Source of the DNA: CAIKZJ01 sp041675325
GTDB taxonomy: Bacteria > Bacteroidota > Ignavibacteria > Tepidaquicellales > Tepidaquicellaceae
Reading direction: 5' to 3'
NCBI GenBank assembly: GCA_041675325.1
Contig: JBAYUG010000006.1
Coordinates: 1 to 64,000 of the forward strand
DNA length: 64,000 bases
Shown: positions 33,801-43,289 of the stretch, in pieces
Numbering within the stretch: the first letter of the stretch is position 1
Layout of the letters: every line of letters starts with the position of its first letter
Translations under genes and position numbers: made by a program
Notes under the pieces: generated by a model
What the model saw: only the letters and a program-made list of their open reading frames with translations
Told to the model about the DNA's origin: nothing
The model's database searches: none

Positions 33801-35294
33801 TTGGGAATAGTTCGTAACCAGGGCATAAAGAACATGCTCTCTGCATACACAGGAGTTGTTCTAGGTTACATAAATGTTATCTTGCTGTTCCCTGCATATT
33901 TTACTTCAGAACAGTTCGGTCTTATAAACCTGATGATAAGTGTTTCATTTGTTTACACGCAGTTCTCCTCAATTGGACTGGTAAATGCTATCTCAAAGTA
34001 TTTTCCTTTTTTCAAGACAGAAGATAAAAGACATAACTTCTTTCTTACTTATATAATAGTCCTATCTGTATCAGGGTTTTCTATAATGACTCTGCTGTTC
34101 TTTATTTTCAAGCCTTTAATTGTTGATGCGTATATTAACAATTCAAAACTTTTTATTGAATACTTTTTACTGCTTATTCCTCTTGCGTTTTCATTGCTTG
34201 TGTATATAATTTTTGAAACACTGGCAAGAGTTATATTCAAGACGGTTCTTGCAAATTTTGTACGAGAGGTTGTAATACGTGTTCTCACTACAGTAGATAT
34301 AGTACTGTTCATGTATAACATTGTTGACTTTACAGGATTCATATACATATTCGTCGGAATATATATTTTAAGCGCACTGATAATTGTCATTCAGGTAATA
34401 TTATCAAAAGAGTTTAAGTTTGTATTTTCAATAAAAGGGATGGAGAAGAAGCACTTCATTGAATTCCTCAGATATGGTACATACAATCTGTTTTCGGGCG
34501 CTGCGATGTTCGTTGGGCAAAAAGTGGATATTATGATGATTGGTTCAATGATTGGACTATCTATAGTCGGAGCCTACTCGCTTTACCTTTTTATTGCTAC
34601 TGTTATATCCATTCCGATGAGAGCATTCGCAAAAATTGCAATTCCGATTATTGCAAATTCGTGGAAAGAAAATGATGTCAAACAAATAAATGATATTTAC
34701 AAAAGGACTTCACTGATACAGATGATATTCGGTATGCTATTATATATAGGTGTGATAATAAATAAACATAACCTTTTCCTGATTGTTAAAAAGCCCGAGT
34801 ACGTTAACAACTTCGACATATTTTATTTCCTTGGAATTGCTTTTCTGATTGATGTAGCAGTAGGTTTGAATTCTGAAATCATTTCAAGTTCAAAATATTA
34901 CAGGTACGATGCATTGTTTAATCTTATTATGCTCGTTGTAAGCATCGTTACTAATTTTATATTCATACCGATACTCGGTGGTGTTGGTGCGGCAATAGCT
35001 GCGGCAATTTCATTCTTTGTTTTCAACTTCAGCAAATGGCTGTTCCTTTATATAAAGTACAAAATGCAGCCGGTTGATTTCAGACAATTATTTGTATTAC
35101 TCCTCGGATTCGCGTGCCTCGGCGTGAATTATTTTATACCTAATTTAAATAACATTTATCTTGATATAATATTCAGAAGCGGAATAATCTCTGTGATTTT
35201 TATAGCTACTCTTTATTTTACTAGGATGTCCTTTGACCTTAACGACAGGATAAATACATACATAAATCTGATTATTCGAAAGAAGAGCCTGTAA
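33801..35294 (+). CDS. Polysaccharide flippase (Wzx/MATE-like)
   Basis: 497 residues with 12-14 membrane helices and the MOP-superfamily pattern (N-terminal 'RNQGIKNMLSAYTGVVLGY' broken after 12 residues, later LRYGTYNLFSGAAMF). It should flip lipid-linked glycan units across the inner membrane. The start is a TTG at 33801, supported by AGAGGAG eight bases upstream; no ATG exists before the conserved N-terminal helix. It is cotranscribed with the methyltransferase (2 bp gap) and converges on a minus-strand lipoprotein gene with only 3 bp between stops. Confidence 0.87.
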   Translation: MGIVRNQGIKNMLSAYTGVVLGYINVILLFPAYFTSEQFGLINLMISVSFVYTQFSSIGLVNAISKYFPFFKTEDKRHNFFLTYIIVLSVSGFSIMTLLFFIFKPLIVDAYINNSKLFIEYFLLLIPLAFSLLVYIIFETLARVIFKTVLANFVREVVIRVLTTVDIVLFMYNIVDFTGFIYIFVGIYILSALIIVIQVILSKEFKFVFSIKGMEKKHFIEFLRYGTYNLFSGAAMFVGQKVDIMMIGSMIGLSIVGAYSLYLFIATVISIPMRAFAKIAIPIIANSWKENDVKQINDIYKRTSLIQMIFGMLLYIGVIINKHNLFLIVKKPEYVNNFDIFYFLGIAFLIDVAVGLNSEIISSSKYYRYDALFNLIMLVVSIVTNFIFIPILGGVGAAIAAAISFFVFNFSKWLFLYIKYKMQPVDFRQLFVLLLGFACLGVNYFIPNLNNIYLDIIFRSGIISVIFIATLYFTRMSFDLNDRINTYINLIIRKKSL

Positions 35295-35297
35295 CTC

Positions 35298-35756
35298 TTA
35301 ATCTTCCCCGTAAATGCGGATGTTCCTCAGTTTTAAATGATACAGCTGGCCTGTACAAACGCTTGAAAAAAGTTTTAGCCTGAGGTAATACTGTTTCTTG
35401 TTGTTTGGAGGTTGAAACTTTACTTGAGTTTCTGAATTAATTTGTGTCTGTCCTTCAAGGTTAACTACATTCACCGCTGTATCAGCATTTATATAATAAA
35501 CTATAATTTCCGATAAATCCCCGTCTGTATAAGCATCCTTTTCAAAAACACCATTTGAGTAACCACTGAAATCAATAGTATCAAGAGTGAAATTTCTAAT
35601 AAGATATGACGAACACGTCCCCACAAGACTGTCAACAAGTCCCTGTTTCTGATATAGAAGCGACTGATTACCTGAATTGGAATTCTGCGGGTTATCAGAA
35701 CAAGAATTAAGCGTGATAATACCCGCTAAAATGAATATTAATATAAAATACTTCAT
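35298..35756 (-). CDS. Hypothetical lipoprotein
   Basis: 152 residues. The lipobox ITLNSC gives Cys19, followed by an Asn/Ser-rich linker. The mature domain is predicted to be mostly beta, with an SVCTGQLYHLKL segment near the end, and has no recognisable family. Two cysteines (in TCSSY and SVCTG) could form a disulfide. It closes a long minus-strand run, 46 bp after the vanZ-like gene. Confidence 0.65.
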   Translation of the reverse strand: MKYFILIFILAGIITLNSCSDNPQNSNSGNQSLLYQKQGLVDSLVGTCSSYLIRNFTLDTIDFSGYSNGVFEKDAYTDGDLSEIIVYYINADTAVNVVNLEGQTQINSETQVKFQPPNNKKQYYLRLKLFSSVCTGQLYHLKLRNIRIYGED

Positions 35757-35802
35757 ATCAATTAAACAAAGTTTTTGTGAATAAAATCCTTAAATAATAG
35801 AT

Positions 35803-36201
35803 TCAGGCAGATACGTTATCAGTTTTTCTGCCTTTAAAGAAGATAAGAAGTTTTGCGACAATATAAGCAATGAGTCCGCCTACGGCATCGGCGACCAAAT
35901 CATACACATCGGCATTCCTAGTGGGATTGTACATTTGATGAAACTCATCCGATGCAGCGTAGAGAATCGTAAACAGAAATGCAAATAAGAAAGCATTTTC
36001 CTTGATGAACTGGAATTTTTCAAGATTGCTTAACGAATGATGAAAAAGAAAGTATAAGAAGAAGTATGCTCCCGCATGCAGTATCTTATCGCTTACTTCA
36101 AAAGAGATACCGGAAATTGATTCACCCGGAAGCGAGGACATAACAAATATGAACACGAGGAAAAGTGTAAGCGGAAGATGATATTTAATAAACCTGATCA
36201 T
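35803..36201 (-). CDS. VanZ-family membrane protein
   Basis: 132 residues with four membrane helices and the conserved VanZ signature: SSLPGES near the first helix, DKILHAGAYFFLY in the second, SDEFHQ before the third loop and DLVADAVGGLIAY in the last. VanZ-like proteins are linked to glycopeptide tolerance in one system, but most have no known role. It lies 70 bp after the gmd-like gene. Confidence 0.85.
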   Translation of the reverse strand: MIRFIKYHLPLTLFLVFIFVMSSLPGESISGISFEVSDKILHAGAYFFLYFLFHHSLSNLEKFQFIKENAFLFAFLFTILYAASDEFHQMYNPTRNADVYDLVADAVGGLIAYIVAKLLIFFKGRKTDNVSA

Positions 36202-36271
36202 TTATAATGCACGGGGTTAAGATTTAAAAACTTTAAGAGCGGATATATTCGAAAAATATGTCTCTTGATAA

Positions 36272-37240
36272 TCAAACGGCACAGCTATCTAATTCATCTT
36301 CAATCATATTCTTTATTACATCCTCAACATAAAATGATGGCTTCCATCCGAGTATTTTTAAAGCCTTATCGGGATTGCCTTTTATGTACATTAATTCATC
36401 CGGCCTAAACAAACTTTCATCAATTTGAATATATTTTTTATAATCCAGATTCAAATGTTCGAAAGAAATTCTTACAAACTCTTCGAGAGTAATAGCTTTG
36501 CCCGTTGCAATAACAAAGTCCTCCGGCATGTCATTTTCCAGTATCTTGAACATTGCTTGAACAAAATCCGGTGCCCATCCCCAGTCACGAGCTATTGAGA
36601 TATTTCCGAGTTTAAGTTTTTCATCCGAGCCTTTTGATATTCTGCAAGCAGCTTTAATAATTTTTTTAGTAACAAATCTTTCATGTCTCAGCGGAGATTC
36701 ATGATTGAACAGAATACCCGAACACGCAAAAAGGTTGTATGCACTCCTGTAGTTTGCAACCTGCCAGTATGCGGCTGATTTTGCCACAGCATACGGACTC
36801 GATGGATGAAACGGCGTTGATTCATCGGCAGAGTCGTCTTTAATATTTCCAAAACATTCGCTCGAACTGGCATTGTAGAATTTTACGTTAAGCTTATGAA
36901 ACCGAATAACTTCGAGAATATTAAGCGTGCCGAAGCTTATACTCTCTAATGTTTCGACCGGCTGCATAAATGAAAGTCCGACTGATGACTGTCCCGCTAA
37001 ATTGAATATGTAATCCGGTTTCAGGTCTAACATCACCTGCATTGTACTCCTGAAATCAATAAGCGACATGGATACCAGCTTTACCTTTTCAATAATCCCA
37101 AGTTTATTTAATCCTGAAAAAGAAGTCACCTCCGCATCGCGTGAAGAACCATATACTTCAAATCCTTTTTCCAGCAAGAGCCGGGCAAGGTATGAACCGT
37201 CCTGTCCTGATATCCCTACTATTAAAGCTTTTTTTGCCAT
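36272..37240 (-). CDS. gmd: GDP-mannose 4,6-dehydratase family protein
   Basis: 322 residues of an extended SDR. The nucleotide-binding loop is GISGQDGSYL (9-18), and the catalytic tyrosine and lysine are in SPYAVAKSAAYW. The GMD-specific segments FNHESPLRHERFVTKKI (about 177-193) and ARDWGWAPDFVQAM point to GDP-mannose as substrate, converted to GDP-4-keto-6-deoxymannose, a precursor of fucose, rhamnose or perosamine. GDP-mannose could be supplied by the pyrophosphorylase at 21314. The true GMD is usually slightly longer, so a related GDP-sugar dehydratase or reductase (Rmd-like) is possible. Confidence 0.85.
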   Translation of the reverse strand: MAKKALIVGISGQDGSYLARLLLEKGFEVYGSSRDAEVTSFSGLNKLGIIEKVKLVSMSLIDFRSTMQVMLDLKPDYIFNLAGQSSVGLSFMQPVETLESISFGTLNILEVIRFHKLNVKFYNASSSECFGNIKDDSADESTPFHPSSPYAVAKSAAYWQVANYRSAYNLFACSGILFNHESPLRHERFVTKKIIKAACRISKGSDEKLKLGNISIARDWGWAPDFVQAMFKILENDMPEDFVIATGKAITLEEFVRISFEHLNLDYKKYIQIDESLFRPDELMYIKGNPDKALKILGWKPSFYVEDVIKNMIEDELDSCAV

Positions 37241-37293
37241 TTCAAATTAGTAATTTCTGCAATACGATAAATTATCATAAAATAAATATTGAA

Positions 37294-38262
37294 TCAATAT
37301 TCCCTTGTTGAAACAAAAGATACAAGCTCGGAGAGAGATTCCTTTGATTCATTGTTTGTAAAACTTTTGAGTGATGCAAGAGCCTGTTCCGCATATTCTG
37401 AAATCTTTTTCTGTGTGTAATCAATACCGCCGTATTCCTCGACAAAATAATAAACCGAATCAAATTTCTTGTGTGATTCACTTTTTATCAGTTTCATAAT
37501 CTCTTTTGAATTCTTCGTTGGTGCATTTTTCAAGGCAGTGAGCAGCGGCAATGTAAACTTCTTTTCTTTTAAATCATTTCCTGTTGCCTTACCGAGCAGC
37601 TTTTTCCTGCCTGTGTAATCAAGCAGGTCATCACGAAGCTGAAAAGCTATACCAAGGTTTTCCCCATATGACGCCATGTTGTCAATTTTATCCTTATCGT
37701 TTGTCGAGCTCATCGCACCTATCTTGCAGCATGTTTTTATCAGCGAAGCAGTCTTATCTGATATAACACGGAAATATGTTTCTTCTGTTGCGTCAAAGTT
37801 GCGTGCTTTCTGTATCTGGAGAAGTTCACCTTCCGACATTCTTCTAACGGCTTCGGAAGTTGCTTTGAGAAAATCGGGCTCGTTGTTATCGAGTGATACA
37901 AGTAATCCCTTTGAAAGAAGAAAATCACCCATTAATACTGATGCCTTATTTTTCCAGACAGCGTTTATCGATGCAATGCCCCTTCTTGTCTTTGCATCGT
38001 CAACAACATCGTCGTGAATAAGTGTTGCTGTGTGAAGCAACTCCACAAGCGTTGCAGCCACATACGTTCTTGAAGATATCTTACCGCAAAGTTTTGCTGA
38101 TAGCAGTACAAGAATCGGTCTTACTTTTTTTCCCTTCTGCTTTAGAATATATTTTGTTATAAGGTCAACAAGTGCAACGTTTGACTTAAGCGCACCTGAA
38201 AATATTTTCTGGAACTCTCCAAGCTCACTTTTTATCGGCGATGTTATTTTATTTAAATTCAC
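37294..38262 (-). CDS. Polyprenyl diphosphate synthase
   Basis: 322 residues, all helical. It condenses isopentenyl diphosphate onto an allylic primer to make a long-chain isoprenoid, probably the quinone side chain. The first aspartate-rich motif is in LIHDDVVDDAKTRRG (about 76-90) and the second in FQLRDDLLDY (about 205-214). The start is GTG at 38260-38262, overlapping the TGA of tatC by 4 bp (GTGA), a typical coupling arrangement. Chain length cannot be read from sequence alone. Confidence 0.92.
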   Translation of the reverse strand: MNLNKITSPIKSELGEFQKIFSGALKSNVALVDLITKYILKQKGKKVRPILVLLSAKLCGKISSRTYVAATLVELLHTATLIHDDVVDDAKTRRGIASINAVWKNKASVLMGDFLLSKGLLVSLDNNEPDFLKATSEAVRRMSEGELLQIQKARNFDATEETYFRVISDKTASLIKTCCKIGAMSSTNDKDKIDNMASYGENLGIAFQLRDDLLDYTGRKKLLGKATGNDLKEKKFTLPLLTALKNAPTKNSKEIMKLIKSESHKKFDSVYYFVEEYGGIDYTQKKISEYAEQALASLKSFTNNESKESLSELVSFVSTREY

Positions 38263-38987
38263 GTCGTTTTCTTTTGAGAATATTTACAAATTATAATACT
38301 GATTTCATACAAGAACAATAATGGTATCCCGAGCATGAGCTGGCTTGTAATATCGGGTCCCGGTGTAACAATAGCCGCAAGCAGGAGTATCGCAACAATT
38401 GCATGCTTCCTGTATTTCCTCATGAATTCAGGTTTTAATATACCTATCTTTGAAAGAAAGAATGAAAGCATCGGTAGTTCAAAGACTATCCCTGCTGCCA
38501 AAACCATTGAAATCACAAAGCTCATATACTCATCAGCAGATATTTTGTTCTCAATTATTGTCGAACCAAAATTCGCAAAGAATCCAAGAGCCGCGGGAAG
38601 CATAAGATAATAAGAGAATACTACTCCGCCTAAAAAGCATACCGATGTAAACATAACTACGGCTGTCACATACCTTCTTTCATTAGGTTTCAGAGCAGGT
38701 TCTATAAACTTCCATAACTGGTAAACAATGTTCGGTACGCTGATAACAGCACCTCCGATAAAAATTACTTCCATGTAAATCAGAAACTGTCCGTAAGGTC
38801 TCAGGTTTATTATGGATAATGGAGGTATGGTTTTTGTTGCCGGTGCAAAAAGTATGTTATTCATAATCCAGTCGATGAATATACCGGTCAATATTGCACC
38901 AACTATAACTCCGATCAGAGCTTTTATTAAACGCCATCTTAATTCTTCAAGATGGTCGAGAAAACCCATGTCACTATTTCCTGCCAT
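38259..38987 (-). CDS. tatC: Twin-arginine translocase subunit TatC
   Basis: 242 residues, six membrane helices; the signal-recognition subunit of the Tat pathway for folded proteins. The cytosolic N-terminus shows FLDHLEELRWR, with the conserved glutamate pair, and the first loop contains the usual proline-rich periplasmic segment. Two starts are possible: the ATG at 38987 (14 bp inside glyA) or the ATG at 38969, which has AGGAA eight bases upstream and starts at the usual TatC M-x-FLDHLEEL. tatA and tatB are not in the window. It sits between glyA and a polyprenyl synthase. Confidence 0.93.
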   Translation of the reverse strand: MAGNSDMGFLDHLEELRWRLIKALIGVIVGAILTGIFIDWIMNNILFAPATKTIPPLSIINLRPYGQFLIYMEVIFIGGAVISVPNIVYQLWKFIEPALKPNERRYVTAVVMFTSVCFLGGVVFSYYLMLPAALGFFANFGSTIIENKISADEYMSFVISMVLAAGIVFELPMLSFFLSKIGILKPEFMRKYRKHAIVAILLLAAIVTPGPDITSQLMLGIPLLFLYEISIIICKYSQKKTT

Positions 38988-40266
38988 AAAGCGGATAACG
39001 AGATGATAGCGCTGCCACTGCTTCTGTTACTTCTGCTTTAATTTTATCGTCTTTCGGATTCATAACCGTCCTGTTAATCAGTTCAGCAATCACTTCCATA
39101 TCTGCTTCATTCATTCCCCTCGTTGTAAGAGCAGGCGTTCCAAGCCTTATACCGCTAGTGATAAGCGGACTCTTGTCATCAAACGGAACCGAGTTTTTAT
39201 TGCAAGTAATGCTTACTTCGTCGAGTGCTTCCTGTGCTGCTTTTCCGGTTATGTTCTTATTTCTTAAATCAACGAGCATAAGATGATTGTCCGTTCCGCC
39301 GGAAATAATCTTAAAGTCAAGCGATACAAGTTTGTTTGCTAAAGCATTCGCATTCTTTAATACCTGCTTTGCATATTCAAGAAATTCAGGCTGCAAGGCT
39401 TCCAGAAAAGCGACTGCCTTTGCGGCTATTACGTGCATTAAAGGTCCGCCCTGTACTCCCGGCATAACCATTGAGTCAACAAGTTCTGACATTTTTCTTA
39501 CTCTTCCTGATTTTGGTGCTACCTTACCGAACGGATTTTCGTAATCTTTTCCTATTAATATCATTCCGCCCCGCGGACCTCTTAAAGTCTTGTGTGTTGT
39601 TGTTGCAACAACATGACAGTATGGAATTGGGTCGTTAAGAAGTTTCTTTGCAATCAGTCCTGCCGGATGAGCTATATCGGCAAATAAAAATGCTCCTACT
39701 TTATCGGCTATTTCCCTGAATTTCTTGTAATCTATATTTCTCGAATATGCACTCGCACCAACGGTAATCATCTTTGGCTTTTCTTTAATCACAGCATCCA
39801 TAACTAAATCATAATCAAGCATTTCTGTTTCCGGATTTATTCCGTAAGGAACAAAATTATAAAGCTGCCCTGAAAAATTAACAGGCGACCCGTGCGTTAA
39901 GTGTCCGCCGTGTGAAAGGTCCATACCCATAACTTTATCACCCGGTTTCAGGAACGTAAAATAAACTGCCATGTTTGCAGTGCTTCCTGAATGGGGCTGC
40001 ACGTTAGCATATTCCGCTCCGAACAGCTTTTTAGCCCTGTCTCTTGCAAGATTCTCGGCTACATCAACGTGCTCGCAGCCTCCGTAATATCTGTTACCCG
40101 GATATCCTTCGGCATATTTGTTTGTGAGTGTTGAACCAATGGCCTCCATTACTGCTTCTGATGTAAAGTTTTCAGAGGCAATCATTTCAAGCTTCTGCGC
40201 CTGACGGTTTGTTTCATTTTCAATTACTTCAAAAATCTCGGGGTCTTTATTCTTTAAGTAGTCCAT
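38974..40266 (-). CDS. glyA: Serine hydroxymethyltransferase
   Basis: 430 residues; the PLP enzyme that interconverts serine and glycine with tetrahydrofolate. The PLP lysine is in the TTTHKTLRGPRGG segment (about 226-238), with AEGYPGNRYYGGCE near the N-terminus and the ADIAHPAGLIA strand. Length is standard. It follows rpiB by 11 bp and overlaps the longer form of tatC. Elsewhere in the window, hydroxypyruvate reductase and glycerate kinase (59337-61464) could link to the same serine/glycerate metabolism. Confidence 0.97.
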   Translation of the reverse strand: MDYLKNKDPEIFEVIENETNRQAQKLEMIASENFTSEAVMEAIGSTLTNKYAEGYPGNRYYGGCEHVDVAENLARDRAKKLFGAEYANVQPHSGSTANMAVYFTFLKPGDKVMGMDLSHGGHLTHGSPVNFSGQLYNFVPYGINPETEMLDYDLVMDAVIKEKPKMITVGASAYSRNIDYKKFREIADKVGAFLFADIAHPAGLIAKKLLNDPIPYCHVVATTTHKTLRGPRGGMILIGKDYENPFGKVAPKSGRVRKMSELVDSMVMPGVQGGPLMHVIAAKAVAFLEALQPEFLEYAKQVLKNANALANKLVSLDFKIISGGTDNHLMLVDLRNKNITGKAAQEALDEVSITCNKNSVPFDDKSPLITSGIRLGTPALTTRGMNEADMEVIAELINRTVMNPKDDKIKAEVTEAVAALSSRYPLYGRK

Positions 40267-40277
40267 ATAAATAAATT

Positions 40278-40712
40278 TTAATTGTTTTCAAGCTTGCTTA
40301 TACGACGCTCATGACGTTCGCCGCCTTCAAACTTCGTATTAATAAATATCTCAAAAAATCTTACCGCTTTTTCATAGTCAATAAAATCTGAACCAAAACA
40401 AATAACGTTGGCATTGTTGTGCTGTCTTGACATCTCTGCCATGTTGTTATTGTTTGCATTTACAGCCCTAAGTCCTTTAACCTTGTTCGCTGCAATCGAT
40501 ACACCGATTCCGCTGCCGCATATTAATACGCCGTAGTCATAATTGTCATTATTGATGGCTTCACCGGCAAGTTTTGCGTAGTCAGGATAGTCAACACTTT
40601 CAGTAGAATTTGTCCCTATATCCTTGTATTCGATTTTGCTGTTATCAAAATATTTTTTAATCTGCTCTTTGAGCGGATACCCTCTGTGATCAGAGCCTAT
40701 TACTATTTTCAT
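40278..40712 (-). CDS. rpiB: Ribose-5-phosphate isomerase B
   Basis: 144 residues of the RpiB/LacAB family, which interconverts ribose 5-phosphate and ribulose 5-phosphate. The phosphate-binding start GSDHRGYPLKE (6-16), the catalytic cysteine in LICGSGIGVSIAANK (about 65-79) and the HNNANV segment are all present. Length is standard. It lies in the middle of the long glgA-to-lipoprotein run, 13 bp after an outer-membrane protein gene. Confidence 0.95.
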   Translation of the reverse strand: MKIVIGSDHRGYPLKEQIKKYFDNSKIEYKDIGTNSTESVDYPDYAKLAGEAINNDNYDYGVLICGSGIGVSIAANKVKGLRAVNANNNNMAEMSRQHNNANVICFGSDFIDYEKAVRFFEIFINTKFEGGERHERRISKLENN

Positions 40713-40725
40713 TTCTATATTAAAA

Positions 40726-41991
40726 TTATAAATCTTCTCTTGTTGACCTTAAGAACCAGAATTCTCCGAAATTCAGTCCGAGATTAAACTTTATATAATT
40801 GTCCTTTACTAATCCGATATCTGTTCTGCCGCGCGTTCCCGCTGTAACATCAAAATCAATTGCAGCCTCATTGTTAAGCGGTACTGCAACACCAAGACTT
40901 ACGGAGTAGTTATTAACTTGCTCGTTGTTAATCTTCATTATGGAATTATCATACGAGAAACCGCCCCTGTAATATAAACTCTCCCAGAATGTTTTATCGG
41001 ATTCAGGATTCGGCAGTATTTCAAACCCTGCACCGATTCTGTAATTATCCGCATAATCTCCGGGAAGCAGTGAGGTCGATTTAAACTTACTGTATTTCTG
41101 AAACATAATGTCCGATGAAATAATAAGCTGCCTGCCTATCTTCTTCGATATTCCGAAACCATAACTCTCGGGCATTTCAACATCAGGATACCTTGAATTC
41201 GTCGTATCAAAACCAAGTGTTGTTAAACTTATCTTATCAACGTATGAAGAAAGTTTGTAATTTGTCTGGTAGTAAAAGCCAAGATTAAGATTATCGAATA
41301 TAACACTTTTAGGGAATACATAGCCGAGCTCAAGAACTGCACCGCCCTTGAAGTAACTTCCTTTCAGGTCGTTTTCAGTTCTTATATAAGTGTTTATAGT
41401 GGTCGATGAATTGAAATTAAAAAACGAGAGTTCCTTTACATTTCCGAATGTATAATTAAAATCAGCGCCAAGACTTAAAAACCTGAAAGGCTTTCCTGCC
41501 GCACCAAAGTTTATCCTTGAAAGTCCACCGAGCCCTGCAAACGTTTCTGTAAAAGTTGTTCCTTGCTGATTAACTATACCTGTAATCTTATACTGTACTG
41601 CTGACATAGGATTAAATCCAAACAATAAAACCATTCCGTAATTATTCCATACAGGTATGCCGAGATTAAATCCCGTTACGTTTGCATCCGACATTGACAC
41701 AGACTTCGTATCGTTTGATGTTTTCAGCAAAAGTCCAGATACGCCTAAAGTCACAAGAGTATTTCTTAAGTATGTGTTCGATGCGGGATTAAGATTGTTA
41801 ATGTAATTCCCGAGCAATCCTATTCCCTGTATTCCCATCGCGTCTGTTCTGTGGCTTGCCGAGTATCGCATCAATCCCACGCCGTATGCGGAATACAAAG
41901 AACCCATACTGAATTCTTCCTGAGCTTTAAGCAGGTTCACTGCCGTAATTACTAAAATAACTGCTATTATTATCTTTGTCTTTTTCATCAT
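40726..41991 (-). CDS. Outer-membrane beta-barrel protein (OmpP1/PorV-like size), unknown function
   Basis: 421 residues. A signal peptide (...NLLKAQEE) is followed by alternating hydrophobic strands and ends in a strand terminating in aromatic and charged residues. The segment YSAYGVGLMRYSASHRTDAMGIQG and 'NYINNLNPASN' are reminiscent of FadL/PorV-type Bacteroidota barrels that start with a short N-terminal plug; the match is by feel, not by a defined motif. It begins 1 bp after the DUF4270-like gene, so the two products may act together at the outer membrane. Confidence 0.6.
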   Translation of the reverse strand: MMKKTKIIIAVILVITAVNLLKAQEEFSMGSLYSAYGVGLMRYSASHRTDAMGIQGIGLLGNYINNLNPASNTYLRNTLVTLGVSGLLLKTSNDTKSVSMSDANVTGFNLGIPVWNNYGMVLLFGFNPMSAVQYKITGIVNQQGTTFTETFAGLGGLSRINFGAAGKPFRFLSLGADFNYTFGNVKELSFFNFNSSTTINTYIRTENDLKGSYFKGGAVLELGYVFPKSVIFDNLNLGFYYQTNYKLSSYVDKISLTTLGFDTTNSRYPDVEMPESYGFGISKKIGRQLIISSDIMFQKYSKFKSTSLLPGDYADNYRIGAGFEILPNPESDKTFWESLYYRGGFSYDNSIMKINNEQVNNYSVSLGVAVPLNNEAAIDFDVTAGTRGRTDIGLVKDNYIKFNLGLNFGEFWFLRSTREDL

Positions 41992-41992
41992 C

Positions 41993-43240
41993 TTATCCCC
42001 TCGGTGTATATCTGATTAATAGCTTGGGTCTTAGGGTTGTGTCCTGTACACCCGGTCCATAGAAAATAAATCTGTCAAGATTCAGCACGTTATATACATT
42101 TCTCAGCAGTACGCCGTAATTCACCGCTGTTCCATAATTCCATTTCTGAAAGTATGGCGTAAGATGAATTGATACAGTCATTGAATCTTCCAGTAATGTT
42201 TCGTATGCGGTACCGTCATTCGTCTTTGTTGAAGTATCGGTCATCATTGAGAACTGCATCGTTTTTGAGGATATTGACTTCAATGATGAATTTGATAAAT
42301 CAATTTTAAGCCTTAGATATGCATCGTTTATAATAACTCTCGGTGGAACTTTCGCAAGATTGAAATTTATTATGCTGTTAAAACTTATTCCGTTCTGTAC
42401 TACTATTCTGTCAGCAGGAATGTAAGGATTTATAACATCCGGAAACGAAATATTTTCCAGTGGATAAGATAACGTATCCGTTACACTGTTCTTGTTAGCA
42501 ACTATAATAACCTGCGGCGTTAAGTTAGAGACGCCGTTGTAATATCCGCCGAACCCTTTTATTGTGTTTGAACTTGCATTAGGAACTAATGCTAATCCGT
42601 AATTCTTCTGAGCATAATTCGTATCAGCCGCGTATTCAAGCCAGTTCTTTGCAGTTACGATATCAAATGGAATGTAAATAGAATTCGTGTCTGTTACCGT
42701 TCCGTTGTAAGAACCAAGCACCGTCGTTCCAATGCTGGCATCAGAAATACTGTCCTTCGTAATCGTTGTAAAATTATATTGATTGAGCAGCGAATATAAA
42801 TTAAAACCCACTGTACCTGTCGAATCTCTGTAGTCATAAGAAGCATAATTTATCTTGATTCTCGCCGAAAGTACCGTAGCTCCTGCATATGAATCCGAAA
42901 CTCCCAAAGTTCTAACAAATGCTCTAGATGTGTAAGTTGCTCCGTTTTGCTGATACGAACCAACAAGCATATACGGAGATGGAAAAGTGTTCACATACGA
43001 TTTGAAGTTGTTGTTTGTTATTAGTATCGAATCCTTGTTTGAATCCAGAAGTTTTGTGTTTAGAGTATCTGATACAATAAACTCGAGCCCCAAATCATTC
43101 GGATTATTCTCGCATGACTGTATTGCTGTCAGACTTGCGGTAACTATAACTAATGTTATAATTTTATTGAATAAATTTGCTGTTTTTCCCAAATTTTGAC
43201 GTAAAATATTAATATTAAACAGATAAGATAGTATAATCAA
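41993..43240 (-). CDS. DUF4270-like lipoprotein
   Basis: 415 residues. The lipobox region ...TAIQSC puts the lipid anchor at Cys43; the N-terminus before it is long, but no internal ATG gives a shorter signal. The start of the mature protein, CENNPNDLGLEF, matches the 'C-(D/E)-x-x-P-x-x-(I/L)-G' opening of Bacteroidota DUF4270 lipoproteins. The rest is beta-rich and Ser/Thr/Asn-heavy. In Flavobacteriia a DUF4270 gene commonly sits next to glycogen synthase; here glgA is one gene upstream, which supports the call. Confidence 0.6.
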   Translation of the reverse strand: MIILSYLFNINILRQNLGKTANLFNKIITLVIVTASLTAIQSCENNPNDLGLEFIVSDTLNTKLLDSNKDSILITNNNFKSYVNTFPSPYMLVGSYQQNGATYTSRAFVRTLGVSDSYAGATVLSARIKINYASYDYRDSTGTVGFNLYSLLNQYNFTTITKDSISDASIGTTVLGSYNGTVTDTNSIYIPFDIVTAKNWLEYAADTNYAQKNYGLALVPNASSNTIKGFGGYYNGVSNLTPQVIIVANKNSVTDTLSYPLENISFPDVINPYIPADRIVVQNGISFNSIINFNLAKVPPRVIINDAYLRLKIDLSNSSLKSISSKTMQFSMMTDTSTKTNDGTAYETLLEDSMTVSIHLTPYFQKWNYGTAVNYGVLLRNVYNVLNLDRFIFYGPGVQDTTLRPKLLIRYTPRG

Positions 43241-43289
43241 TTGTTAATTTGTAGAGACTTTGACATGACTTTTATAACCCGATATTTAC